Positions 37,431 through 45,410 of a stretch of 49,095 bases of DNA are shown here, in pieces. A program made the position numbers and the translations under genes. The stretch is taken from IMG/VR virus record IMGVR_UViG_3300017783_003139, positions 1-49,095 of that record. One strand, 5' to 3'. Source of the DNA: a virus. Under the pieces are notes generated by a model. The model made no database searches. It saw only the letters and a list, made by a program, of their open reading frames with translations, and was not told where the DNA came from. How positions within the stretch are numbered: the first letter of the stretch is position 1; each line of letters starts with the position of its first letter.

Positions 37431-37620
37431 GTTCAATCTCCATTAGTTGTTGTAATTTTCCATTCCATTGTTCTATTTCTTCGTGTTGTTCTTCAGTGTG
37501 TGGCTCTGGTGGTATCTCAGGTAAAAATTCTATTACATGATCAAAGTCGTTAGGTATTTGATCAAAGTCAGTGTAAGTTATTAACTCGTTATTCTTTTTT
37601 ACAGTAAATCTATGAGGCAT
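37414..37620 (-). CDS. Small conserved protein between spike and PAAR tip
   Basis: 68 residues from ATG at 37620 (an in-frame earlier start lies in the end of gp5). 'MPHRFTVKKNNELITYTDFD' then an acidic, Pro-rich middle 'EFLPEIPPEPHTEEQHEEIE' and a helical end 'QWNGKLQQLMEIERARSM'. I recall close relatives at this place in marine T4-like phages, function not known. Location between the spike and its tip suggests a spike assembly factor or a minor hub component; inference only. Overlaps the genes on both sides (11 and 17 bases). Confidence 0.7.
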   Translation of the reverse strand: MPHRFTVKKNNELITYTDFDQIPNDFDHVIEFLPEIPPEPHTEEQHEEIEQWNGKLQQLMEIERARSM

Positions 37621-40303
37621 TGTTTTCACTCGCATTTCCTGCTTCCAATTTAGTTTCAATAATTGAAACTGTACCTGTTCCTGGATAAGCAGTTGTAGTT
37701 AATGATGCTAACGGAATCATTTCTCCGTTAATAATTTTTTGATAAAATCCTTTACCAATACCAATACGTCTAGCAGTTTCATTTCCGCCTGGATCAGAAT
37801 ATCCAACTGCTTTGGCAAATGCAGATCCTAAAGAAGCAAAACTTTGATCTGTCCAATTTATACCTTTAGATTTAATATACGCTACTGCTAGTTTTGTAGC
37901 AACTGTTGGGTCGTTTGCCATTTCAGGATTATCAACAATATTAACTCCTGCTAGTCCGCCGTATTTTTCGTAGTTGGCTTTAAATGTTAATTGAATAAGT
38001 CCTCTTCCACGATATTTGTAACCTTCATTTTGAGCATTACCATATCTGTTACCGTATAGTGTATTACCAATTGCCGCTGGGCCTGCCGCTACAAGTTCTT
38101 GAGCAAACGCATTTGATTTGACTCTACTAGGATAAACTACTCTTAATCTTGAAGCACTATAGTTCATACTTTCGCTACGAGGTTTAAATCCACATTCTGC
38201 TTGAGGTTGTGCCATTGCCATTGCTACCGCTACAGGATTGAGTGATACCCAAGTTGCTGGATCTAGTCCTACACCTTTTATCAATTCGCTTAAGAAATAT
38301 CTCTGCATATCATTAACTGGTACAGGGTGTGCTGGTTGAGCTCCGTCTACTGGTCCTGCTGTACCTGGAGTAACTACTTGTGCTCCATCTGTGTCAGCAA
38401 CAACAGGTCCTGATTCTGCTGTGTAAAATGGTTGATCAGTTTCGCTATTAATAACTGCTTGTTGAGCTCTTACTGCCGCTGGCGGCGATTCAATAGCTTG
38501 TGTGTTTGCCGGTGTGTGTGCACTTGGATTAAGGTGTTCGTGTTCTGGCCACGGTTCACGTATTGGTACTCTTCTTGGATATAACGCAAACGGTGCTTCT
38601 TTTGCTCTTAAAGCATCCTGTGTTACTTCTAACGGAACTCCGGCACTGTCAAGAATTACTTCACCAATTTGATCACGTACTCTATCTTCTTGGTCTTGTG
38701 TTACAGGAGAAGTAAATGTATCTGTAATATTATCAGCACTAACACTTGCTGTAGCTTCTATAGTACTATTCATATGTATTTCATTACCTGCTGTTTCAGA
38801 ATGGTTAACTCCTGATAGTATTTCAGTACTAACTGTAGCATCTAATTTATTATTTAAAGTACTTTTAATTTGTGTAGTGGCTCCACTAGTAAATTTGTTG
38901 TCTCCGGAAGTATTTAGGTTATATGCTCCTGATACAACTTGTCTATAGTTGCCTGCTACTTTACTGCCAAACTCTCCGTTAATTGCTATTCTTCCGTTTG
39001 AAGCAACTTGTAAATTATAATTTCCGGATACTGTTTTAGCATCATTACCTTTTACTTGTATATCTTGATTACCACCAATAGCAACTGTGTTATTATTACC
39101 TATCCATAAGTCATTTGTGTTGCCGATAAATTCTTGTTTGTTTACACCTACTCGTATATCTACATTTTCTGCTGTAGTGTTTTTCGTATTTCTACCAGCG
39201 TTTATGTTTATATCTCTTCCAGCACTCCAGTTAAAATCTCTGTCAGCATGTAGGTTAATATCATTTCCGCTTCTTACGCTAATACTATCGTCACTGTAAA
39301 CATCAATCTTACCATTTGAAGTAAGTTCAATCCAAGCACTGCCACGAGCGTTACCGATGTAAATTAGATCTTCAGTATTATGCATTAATATTTGATGACC
39401 TGTTCTAGTACGTAATCTTACATGTTCGTTAAACGGAAGTGTTGGATTTGTCTTACTTACTTGATCAGGTAATTTACCAATATCATAATATGTCGGAGAA
39501 GTATCAAATGCTAATCCCGAACGTAAAATAGAAGGGTCTCCATCATCCATTGTAAATGCTGAGCCACCAAGTCTGCTTCTAAAATAATCAATAGCTTCTT
39601 TTCTTGCTCCATACTTTCCTTTAGGAGCTCCGTCACGTTTATCTAACGGTCCTGGTGTATTCCAACCAAACACCATACTAGGTAATTCTCGTCTAGCACT
39701 CGAACTAGTAAGTCCTCTAGTAGTATCATCTAACAATCCTTGCGAAGCAAGAGTTTGTACCATTAAAGGATTATGTGGACGTAAAAAAGTATCAGGATTA
39801 TTGCCTCTATTATTATTAAAGGCTTTATTATATTCGCCTGTCGGTAATGGTTTCTCTTTAAATTCTTCGGCTAAATTATCTTGTATAACGTATGAACTTT
39901 TTGCGGCTGCATATCCACCCGGAACCATATGATTCATGTATTCATCTTGAATACATCCAATCCAATATCCCATATTAGATTTACCTTCAGCAAATATTAC
40001 TAATACCTTTGACCCAGGGTCTGGTGGTACTGCCCAAAAACCGTAGCTCTGTTGAGTGTCTCTGTAGTTATTGTTTGATGTATTACTGTTTACATCTGTT
40101 ACACCATAAAAAGGACTACAATAATTTACTGTAAAGACTTGACCGTCTTCATCTTTGTCATTCGATGTTGAACTATTTTTTATTAATTGGACTTTAAGAG
40201 CACCTGATCTTCTAGGATCAAGGTGACTTATAACTCTAGCAACAAATGGTCCTGTTGGTAAATTTCTATTTGGTGCGCCTGCGGTTCTTTTTTCTTGACT
40301 CAC
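37610..40303 (-). CDS. gp5: gp5-type baseplate spike with C-terminal GH19 lytic domain
   Basis: 897 residues from GTG at 40303 (GGAGG nine bases upstream; GTGA overlap). Residues ~15-120 are the OB-fold (PFVARVISHLDPRRSGALKV, YGFWAVPPDPGSKVLVIFAE). After a linker, residues ~300-500 form a spike of short repeats (INLHADRDFNWSAGRDININ, IGGNQDIQVKGN, VSGNYNLQVASNGRIAINGE), the triple-stranded beta helix of VgrG/gp5. From ~655 is a GH19 chitinase-like domain: Glu703 in 'PQAECGF' at the catalytic place, 'ESMNYSASRLRVVYPS' and 'GYKYRGRGLIQLT' (~757). T4 gp5 has a lysozyme inserted between OB and helix; here a GH19 domain follows the helix. Role: trimeric needle that pierces the envelope and cuts peptidoglycan. 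Confidence 0.9.
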   Translation of the reverse strand: MSQEKRTAGAPNRNLPTGPFVARVISHLDPRRSGALKVQLIKNSSTSNDKDEDGQVFTVNYCSPFYGVTDVNSNTSNNNYRDTQQSYGFWAVPPDPGSKVLVIFAEGKSNMGYWIGCIQDEYMNHMVPGGYAAAKSSYVIQDNLAEEFKEKPLPTGEYNKAFNNNRGNNPDTFLRPHNPLMVQTLASQGLLDDTTRGLTSSSARRELPSMVFGWNTPGPLDKRDGAPKGKYGARKEAIDYFRSRLGGSAFTMDDGDPSILRSGLAFDTSPTYYDIGKLPDQVSKTNPTLPFNEHVRLRTRTGHQILMHNTEDLIYIGNARGSAWIELTSNGKIDVYSDDSISVRSGNDINLHADRDFNWSAGRDININAGRNTKNTTAENVDIRVGVNKQEFIGNTNDLWIGNNNTVAIGGNQDIQVKGNDAKTVSGNYNLQVASNGRIAINGEFGSKVAGNYRQVVSGAYNLNTSGDNKFTSGATTQIKSTLNNKLDATVSTEILSGVNHSETAGNEIHMNSTIEATASVSADNITDTFTSPVTQDQEDRVRDQIGEVILDSAGVPLEVTQDALRAKEAPFALYPRRVPIREPWPEHEHLNPSAHTPANTQAIESPPAAVRAQQAVINSETDQPFYTAESGPVVADTDGAQVVTPGTAGPVDGAQPAHPVPVNDMQRYFLSELIKGVGLDPATWVSLNPVAVAMAMAQPQAECGFKPRSESMNYSASRLRVVYPSRVKSNAFAQELVAAGPAAIGNTLYGNRYGNAQNEGYKYRGRGLIQLTFKANYEKYGGLAGVNIVDNPEMANDPTVATKLAVAYIKSKGINWTDQSFASLGSAFAKAVGYSDPGGNETARRIGIGKGFYQKIINGEMIPLASLTTTAYPGTGTVSIIETKLEAGNASENNAS

Positions 40304-43236
40304 GTAAGATTACCTCCGCTATTGTTTTTACGAATGTTTCTAGATCCATAAACATAATACGGATCGTTACCTGATATTCCTTTACCACCTGATCGTTTTG
40401 GTTGAGCAACTGGGGGATATCCATCATCAGCTGTTGCAGTTTGAGCTTCTTTCTTCTCAGGAGCTTTTTTAACCGGTGGTACTTCGTTTCCTGTTCCGGC
40501 ATTACCAAACTCGCCTTCTTGTCTAACTTTTAATTTATTAGCTCTTTCTGTTGCTAATCGTGTTCTTTCTTCTGAAGTAATTCCGCCTGCTAATGCTTCA
40601 TTTTCTTGAAGTTTGCCATCAGCATCTAGATCTAATTCAGCAAATCTAATTAGATCCGGATCACCTGTTGCTTTTGCTTCAGCAATAAGTTTGTTACGTT
40701 TCTTTTCTATTGCTAATTTTCGTTCTGCTTCGGCTTCTTGGAATTCAGCTAGACTCTGATTCTTTCTTTTATTAGCTATTAATTCTTGTGTAAACACATT
40801 TCCGGAAAACTTATTATTAACACTAACAACTCTATAAAGTCCGTCAAAGTCTTGTACACCTACAACTTCGTTATTCATAAGGTAATTACCTTGATCCGGA
40901 TTAAGATCAATTGGTGTTTTAAATTTAATATTAACATCAACTTCGCCGTTACTTGCATTCACTGACCCGTCAATATTTACATTAAACTGATCTGTATAAT
41001 CAGCTGAATAGTTGCCTACACCGCTATCTGCTAGATAATACGGATCTCCTAATATTTCCATGTTAATTGTAATTAAACTACCTGAAGCATCAATAATTGC
41101 TTGGTTAAACTGTCTTGCTACACTAATAGCTGTTGTTTCAGCAACTGCTCCTGAAGATAGTGCATCTAAATCAATGTTTTCTATCTTAGCTTCAGAACCG
41201 TCGCCACCGCTTCTTTGTTGACCTGAACCTGAAATTTCAGCCACTGGTTCTTTTGTATCTTTTACACTTCCTTGAGACGATGGATCGTTACCATCGTTTC
41301 CCATACTAGCAATTTGTATTGATTCATAAAATGAATTATTAAACTCTAAATTAAAATTTAGTATATCTTTGTTTTTACCTGTATACAGATATTCGTATGA
41401 TCTTCCAGGTTGTATTTTATCATACCCTTTTGGTGGACTGTTGGGCATTTGAAAATGACTATTATGTACCTTATAAGGAATAACTTTGTATACATACAAA
41501 TAAGGTTTTCTTCCGTAAACTTTTTCTGATGCTTTATCATCAACAATAAAAACTTGTGTTTCAATTTTAAACCAATTGACCATTCCGTCTTCTGCCACTT
41601 CAGCATCTTTAAAAATATTTTTACCGTAGTCACTAATAAGAACTAATTCTTCAATACATCTTTGTATCTTAGTTCCTGCTCTAAATGTTATTGTTCTTTC
41701 ATTTGGATTAATTCGGATTCCGTTTTTTTCTAGTAATTTATTTTGAGGATTATAAGCATAATTGCTTAATCCAAACGGAACGTTACCAGATGACAGATCT
41801 TCATTTGGTTTTATTTTTGCCTTGCCAATTTTATTACAGTCTCCACCTGGTGTCGCAAGGACACTTTTTATACTTTCACTTAGATCACCTCTTTTAACAC
41901 TAAACCCTAATTTACTTTCAACAAACACTCTGCGTTGTTTTTTGTAGGATTGGGCGTAATCGTGATTGTCTTTTACAAAACTTCCTTTGATATCATCAAA
42001 GTGTTCTTCAATATCTTCATCGGTGAATGATTTTTTAGACAATTCACCTGAGGTAGCTGTTTTATCTCCAGATATTCCTGTTATAGCTTCTTGTAAACTA
42101 TTACTACTATTATCACTAGGAAAACAAATTATATATTCGTCAACTTCTACAAGATCATATTGTTTATTTTTTATATACAAAAGTTGAGTATTAATATGAG
42201 TTGCCAAACTGTTAATACCTGTTTGTAATGCGTCTTGTAAATTTTCTCCACTTATAGTAAAGTCTTGTTTTAATCCTTGAGCAGTATCTTCAAGTGCTTG
42301 TTCATTGTGGGCTACGCATCCAAATTTATATATACTGCCAGCATCATCTATTTCAAATTCGGCGCTGACAATTTTTACCGGAAATTGTCTTCTAAGTTTT
42401 GAATCTCTTAGAAGTACACCTTCAGTATTGTATCCGGTAAAAGTACATTCAAGCAACCAAGGAGCTTTTAGATAATTATCATATCCTGCTTCATTAGCAA
42501 TAACTTGTAGTGTTTGAAAGAGTTGCCCCATACTATAAGGTTCTCTGACTTCAAAAGATATGTTAACAGCATTAGTATGTCTAGTTTTACTTGTTGGAGC
42601 CATTACAGCACCAATTTCAATATCGTCAATAAAATAACCTGTTGCTATATTAAATTTTTCTTCTGCGGCTGTTCTTACTTTTCGTTCATTTGATCTACCG
42701 CTAGAATCAATTGCTGTTAGTCTCGGGCTTGGACCAAATCTTCTGTATGTTTTGTCTGGTCTGTTAATTTCATCTGGTGTAAGGCAGGCAAGTTTCCAAA
42801 TATGATTTACAGTAGCATAGTTATATAAAACATTTTTTGTACTATTTTCAAAATTAAGAGAAGCAATAGCCGACTGAGTAGCTTCATAATTACTAAGGGC
42901 TTGTTTTTTATTTTCTATAGCTTGAAGTTTAGCGGCATCGCCTACTGTAGATGTTCCAGTCTTTTTTACAAGATCATTTTCAGCCAAAACATTTATATTC
43001 GATGCGTTAGCACCAAATGGATTTTTACCAGCTCTAGCATCATCAATCATAGTTGATGCTCCTGGGAATCCAAAGGCTGCCATAATTTTTTTGCTTTGTT
43101 CTACATTTTCCTCTGTAACTTCACCTTGGTATTGGCCTTTTTTATCTAAGTCTGCTTGACTGATATATTTCGCGCCAATAATTTTTCCTGTTTTAGGATC
43201 AGTTTTATAAGGAGGTTTAGGTAGTGTATAAGGCAA
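40300..43236 (-). CDS. Large baseplate hub protein (gp27-like position)
   Basis: 978 residues from TTG at 43236, with AGGAG eight bases upstream; no ATG is found for ~50 codons. It lies between gp53 and the gp5 spike, where a gp27-type hub is expected. 'EKFNIATGYFIDDIEIGAVM', 'NISFEVREPYSMGQLFQTLQ', 'WLLECTFTGYN' and 'QFPVKIVSAEFEIDDAGSIY' form a conserved core. Near residue 800 'GLYRVVSVNNKFSGNVFTQE' resembles the last hub strand of gp27/GpD proteins. C-terminal ~150 residues are charged and Lys/Glu-rich (EAEAERKLAIEKKRNKLIAE) with an EF-hand-like 'LDLDADGKLQENEA', possibly calcium-binding. The hub call rests on order and one motif. T4 gp27 is about 390 residues, so this is a much expanded form. 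Confidence 0.65.
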   Translation of the reverse strand: MPYTLPKPPYKTDPKTGKIIGAKYISQADLDKKGQYQGEVTEENVEQSKKIMAAFGFPGASTMIDDARAGKNPFGANASNINVLAENDLVKKTGTSTVGDAAKLQAIENKKQALSNYEATQSAIASLNFENSTKNVLYNYATVNHIWKLACLTPDEINRPDKTYRRFGPSPRLTAIDSSGRSNERKVRTAAEEKFNIATGYFIDDIEIGAVMAPTSKTRHTNAVNISFEVREPYSMGQLFQTLQVIANEAGYDNYLKAPWLLECTFTGYNTEGVLLRDSKLRRQFPVKIVSAEFEIDDAGSIYKFGCVAHNEQALEDTAQGLKQDFTISGENLQDALQTGINSLATHINTQLLYIKNKQYDLVEVDEYIICFPSDNSSNSLQEAITGISGDKTATSGELSKKSFTDEDIEEHFDDIKGSFVKDNHDYAQSYKKQRRVFVESKLGFSVKRGDLSESIKSVLATPGGDCNKIGKAKIKPNEDLSSGNVPFGLSNYAYNPQNKLLEKNGIRINPNERTITFRAGTKIQRCIEELVLISDYGKNIFKDAEVAEDGMVNWFKIETQVFIVDDKASEKVYGRKPYLYVYKVIPYKVHNSHFQMPNSPPKGYDKIQPGRSYEYLYTGKNKDILNFNLEFNNSFYESIQIASMGNDGNDPSSQGSVKDTKEPVAEISGSGQQRSGGDGSEAKIENIDLDALSSGAVAETTAISVARQFNQAIIDASGSLITINMEILGDPYYLADSGVGNYSADYTDQFNVNIDGSVNASNGEVDVNIKFKTPIDLNPDQGNYLMNNEVVGVQDFDGLYRVVSVNNKFSGNVFTQELIANKRKNQSLAEFQEAEAERKLAIEKKRNKLIAEAKATGDPDLIRFAELDLDADGKLQENEALAGGITSEERTRLATERANKLKVRQEGEFGNAGTGNEVPPVKKAPEKKEAQTATADDGYPPVAQPKRSGGKGISGNDPYYVYGSRNIRKNNSGGNLT

Positions 43237-43239
43237 TGC

Positions 43240-43530
43240 TTATTCTCCTAAAGTTTCTAACACACGGGCTCTGTCTGGTAAGTAAATTTGTAGTCCTGCT
43301 TCAATATCATATATCGGGTCTTCAATTATATCTAAGTTCCTTTGAGCAAATATCCACCACAAACTATGATCGCCGTACATGTCATACGCAAGTAAATCTG
43401 GCCTATGTGTATACTGTGGTTCAATAGTATATAGCGGATCATCAGTGTAAGCAGGCACTGGTCTGATGTTTAAAACTCCCAAAGTCCCATCTGAACTAAG
43501 TTTTGTATCTCTATACGGACTATTAGCCAT
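43240..43530 (-). CDS. gp53: Baseplate wedge protein gp53
   Basis: 96 residues, about half of T4 gp53 (196). 'YDMYGDHSLWWIFAQRNLD' and 'YDIEAGLQIYLPDRARVLET' carry the LysM-like motif of gp53, the clamp that joins neighbouring wedges. 'RPDLLAYDMYG' is typical of marine T4-like versions. One-base TAATG overlap with gp48 upstream. Confidence 0.88.
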   Translation of the reverse strand: MANSPYRDTKLSSDGTLGVLNIRPVPAYTDDPLYTIEPQYTHRPDLLAYDMYGDHSLWWIFAQRNLDIIEDPIYDIEAGLQIYLPDRARVLETLGE

Positions 43531-44429
43531 TATAAATATCCTTTACCTAAATTAAATCCGGAGATAAAATCTCTATAGTTAAATTTTGATGTAGTATCTC
43601 TGCTGTATATTGGTTGAGCTACTACGTTAATTTGAGATTCTGATGGTGCCCATCCTATATTTTCAGCACTACTTCTGGTAGCAAAATTTGTAGCAATGTA
43701 GTCAACATCTCTTGGCATATCAACTGAAAATGTTGTAATTACTACTGGAACATTATTAAAAACATAATCTCCGTAGCCGTTAAGTTTTACAATTGGTGGA
43801 GGATTACCTGTAGCAAATCGGCCATAATCCATTTTAGTAATTGACCTTAAGTAATGTACACATGCTACCCAATATTGGGCTTCTAAAGAATTTTGTACAT
43901 ACATTTGACCTGTGATGTTTATAGCTTCCACACTTGAGTTCTGATACGCAAAGAACGGATAATTACTATGCACAGGGGCAGTAGCATTATAATTGGCATT
44001 ATGCTGAATAATAATTGAAGGTGTATATGGAAAAACCATTCTATTTCCAGTACTTTGAAGCGGTGACATTACAGGAGACATTTTGAAAGCAAGAGGATTG
44101 TTAGGTAAACTTAAAGAAACTCTCCAATCTTTTTCTTCAACCTGTGTAGAAGCAAAAACTGCTGGTTCTACTTCAATGCCGCCTCCGGCGCCATCGGCTC
44201 CTGGAAGATTTTGTGACCTAAAAGCACTAGCAAATTTTCCTACTGCGCCACTAACACCACTGAATATACTTTGTCCAATGTCTTTAACATTATCTGGTAT
44301 ATCATCTGTTGAAAATGGGAAAGTACCAGCATTTACGTTTTGGCCTGAACCTTTCTTTGGTACGTTAAATCCAGGGTTTCCTGATAACTGTATGCCTGGT
44401 ACGCCTGGGTCTCTGTCTTTAAAGTCCAT
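43530..44429 (-). CDS. gp48: Baseplate tail-tube initiator gp48/gp54-like
   Basis: 299 residues. 'DWRVSLSLPNNPLAFKMSPV', 'GNRMVFPYTPSIIIQHNANY', 'ITGQMYVQNSLEAQYWVACV' and 'GDYVFNNVPVVITTFSVDMP' are characteristic of the tube-like fold of gp48/gp54 that sits on the hub and starts polymerisation of the tube. The first ~90 residues are Gly/Ala-rich and probably flexible. First gene of the minus-strand baseplate operon, with a late-type octamer 26 bases upstream and AAGGAAA as RBS. gp48 against gp54 cannot be decided by eye, as the two are homologous. Confidence 0.85.
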   Translation of the reverse strand: MDFKDRDPGVPGIQLSGNPGFNVPKKGSGQNVNAGTFPFSTDDIPDNVKDIGQSIFSGVSGAVGKFASAFRSQNLPGADGAGGGIEVEPAVFASTQVEEKDWRVSLSLPNNPLAFKMSPVMSPLQSTGNRMVFPYTPSIIIQHNANYNATAPVHSNYPFFAYQNSSVEAINITGQMYVQNSLEAQYWVACVHYLRSITKMDYGRFATGNPPPIVKLNGYGDYVFNNVPVVITTFSVDMPRDVDYIATNFATRSSAENIGWAPSESQINVVAQPIYSRDTTSKFNYRDFISGFNLGKGYL

Positions 44430-44455
44430 AATTTTAATTTCCTTATATTATGCAT

Positions 44456-44463
44456 TATTTAGT
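44456..44463 (-). promoter_or_regulatory. Candidate T4-type late promoter of the baseplate operon (ACTAAATA)
   Basis: TAAATA core with two mismatches at the first two bases, 26 bases before the gp48 ATG. It shares base 44463 with the -35 box of the divergent gp55 promoter. Confidence 0.55.
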
Positions 44464-44491
44464 TGACTTTATTAACTACTGAGTTTATAAT
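44463..44491 (+). promoter_or_regulatory. Sigma70-type promoter of gp55
   Basis: TTGACT (44463-44468), 17-base spacer, TATAAT (44486-44491); one mismatch in the -35 and none in the -10. The gp55 RBS (GGAG at 44505-44508) and ATG at 44514 follow at normal distance. A 5-bp inverted repeat (TAGTT / AACTA, 44460-44464 and 44474-44478) straddles the -35. Confidence 0.85.
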
Positions 44492-44513
44492 ATGAGTATA
44501 ACCTGGAGAAAAA

Positions 44514-45356
44514 ATGAAAAAAGTAAATTATTTAAACAACAAAGATATCTTAAAAGAGATACACAAGTCAAAAAGCACTTTTTGTAGTTATACCGACGAT
44601 AGCTATAGCCAATACGACATAATTTTACCTTCTATAGATAAAATCAACGTTAGAACTGTTGCTGAAGCAAAGCGTAACAAGGCTAAACGATTACAACAAC
44701 AAAATTTTGAAGCCGCTAAATTAGCTGGTAAAAAAGTAAAATTAGCCGAATTTGAAATTGATTATAGAAAAATTACAAAAGAAGAACTAATATTTAGAAT
44801 TATGTCATTTGATCATATTCCTGAAGAACCTGGGCGTAAAAAGAACCCTAAGACTGTAGCAGATACAAGAGTAAAGTTAAATTTTCCACCTTTTCAACAT
44901 TTTAAATTTGATGACGATGGAAAAGAACTAGATTGTGTAGGTAAAAGTCATTGGGAAGGTGGCATGGAGAACGGATACTTTAATAAAACAGGTGGTAAAG
45001 CAACTAACAAACTTGCTATGATGTGGATGAAGTTATGTGATAGATACGCAACAAGAGGCAATGTACGTGGATACACTTACAATGACGAAATGCGTGGACA
45101 AGCAATTCTACAATTAGCACAAATTGGCTTACAGTTTGATGAATCAAAATCAAACAATCCGTTTGCTTATTATACTGCGGCGGTTACAAATTCATTTGTA
45201 CGTGTTATTAACATCGAAAAACGCAATCAAAACATTAGAGACGATATTCTTGAAATGAACGATATGAATCCTAGTTTTACTAGACAAAATCAAGGTCAGT
45301 GGGAGCGTCAAATGGAAGAACACCAAAAAAAGCTGGCAAACGAGAAAAAGACTTGA
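44514..45356 (+). CDS. gp55: Late transcription sigma factor gp55
   Basis: 280 residues, longer than T4 gp55 (185). From about residue 160, 'KLAMMWMKLCDRYATRGNVR', 'YTYNDEMRGQAILQLAQIGL' and 'NPFAYYTAAVTNSFVRVINI' form the sigma region 2-like core that binds the RNA polymerase clamp and melts the late promoter. The N-terminal ~120 residues are an added basic stretch (EAKRNKAKRLQQQNFEAAKL). The protein directs host polymerase to TATAAATA-type promoters, several of which are in this window. Strong sigma70 promoter in front, so the gene should be expressed before late genes. Its TGA stop lies inside the -35 box of the next promoter. Confidence 0.92.
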   Translation: MKKVNYLNNKDILKEIHKSKSTFCSYTDDSYSQYDIILPSIDKINVRTVAEAKRNKAKRLQQQNFEAAKLAGKKVKLAEFEIDYRKITKEELIFRIMSFDHIPEEPGRKKNPKTVADTRVKLNFPPFQHFKFDDDGKELDCVGKSHWEGGMENGYFNKTGGKATNKLAMMWMKLCDRYATRGNVRGYTYNDEMRGQAILQLAQIGLQFDESKSNNPFAYYTAAVTNSFVRVINIEKRNQNIRDDILEMNDMNPSFTRQNQGQWERQMEEHQKKLANEKKT

Positions 45357-45381
45357 CTTTAGTCTTAAAATAAGTTATAAT
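45353..45381 (+). promoter_or_regulatory. Sigma70-type promoter of gp47-gp46
   Basis: TTGACT (45353-45358), 17-base spacer, TATAAT (45376-45381), the same design as the gp55 promoter, with nine identical bases from the -35 (TTGACTTTA). The TGA of gp55 is bases 2-4 of the -35 box. Confidence 0.85.
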
Positions 45382-45397
45382 ATAAAGGTTAAGACTA
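45360..45397. repeat. 9-bp perfect inverted repeat around the gp47 -10 box
   Basis: Arms TAGTCTTAA (45360-45368) and TTAAGACTA (45389-45397), separated by 20 bases that contain the TATAAT box. The right arm falls at the expected start of transcription, so the repeat cannot fold in RNA made from this promoter; an operator for a dimeric repressor is a reasonable reading. In read-through RNA from gp55 it could fold as a weak hairpin. Confidence 0.7.
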
Positions 45398-45410
45398 TAA
45401 AGGATATATT

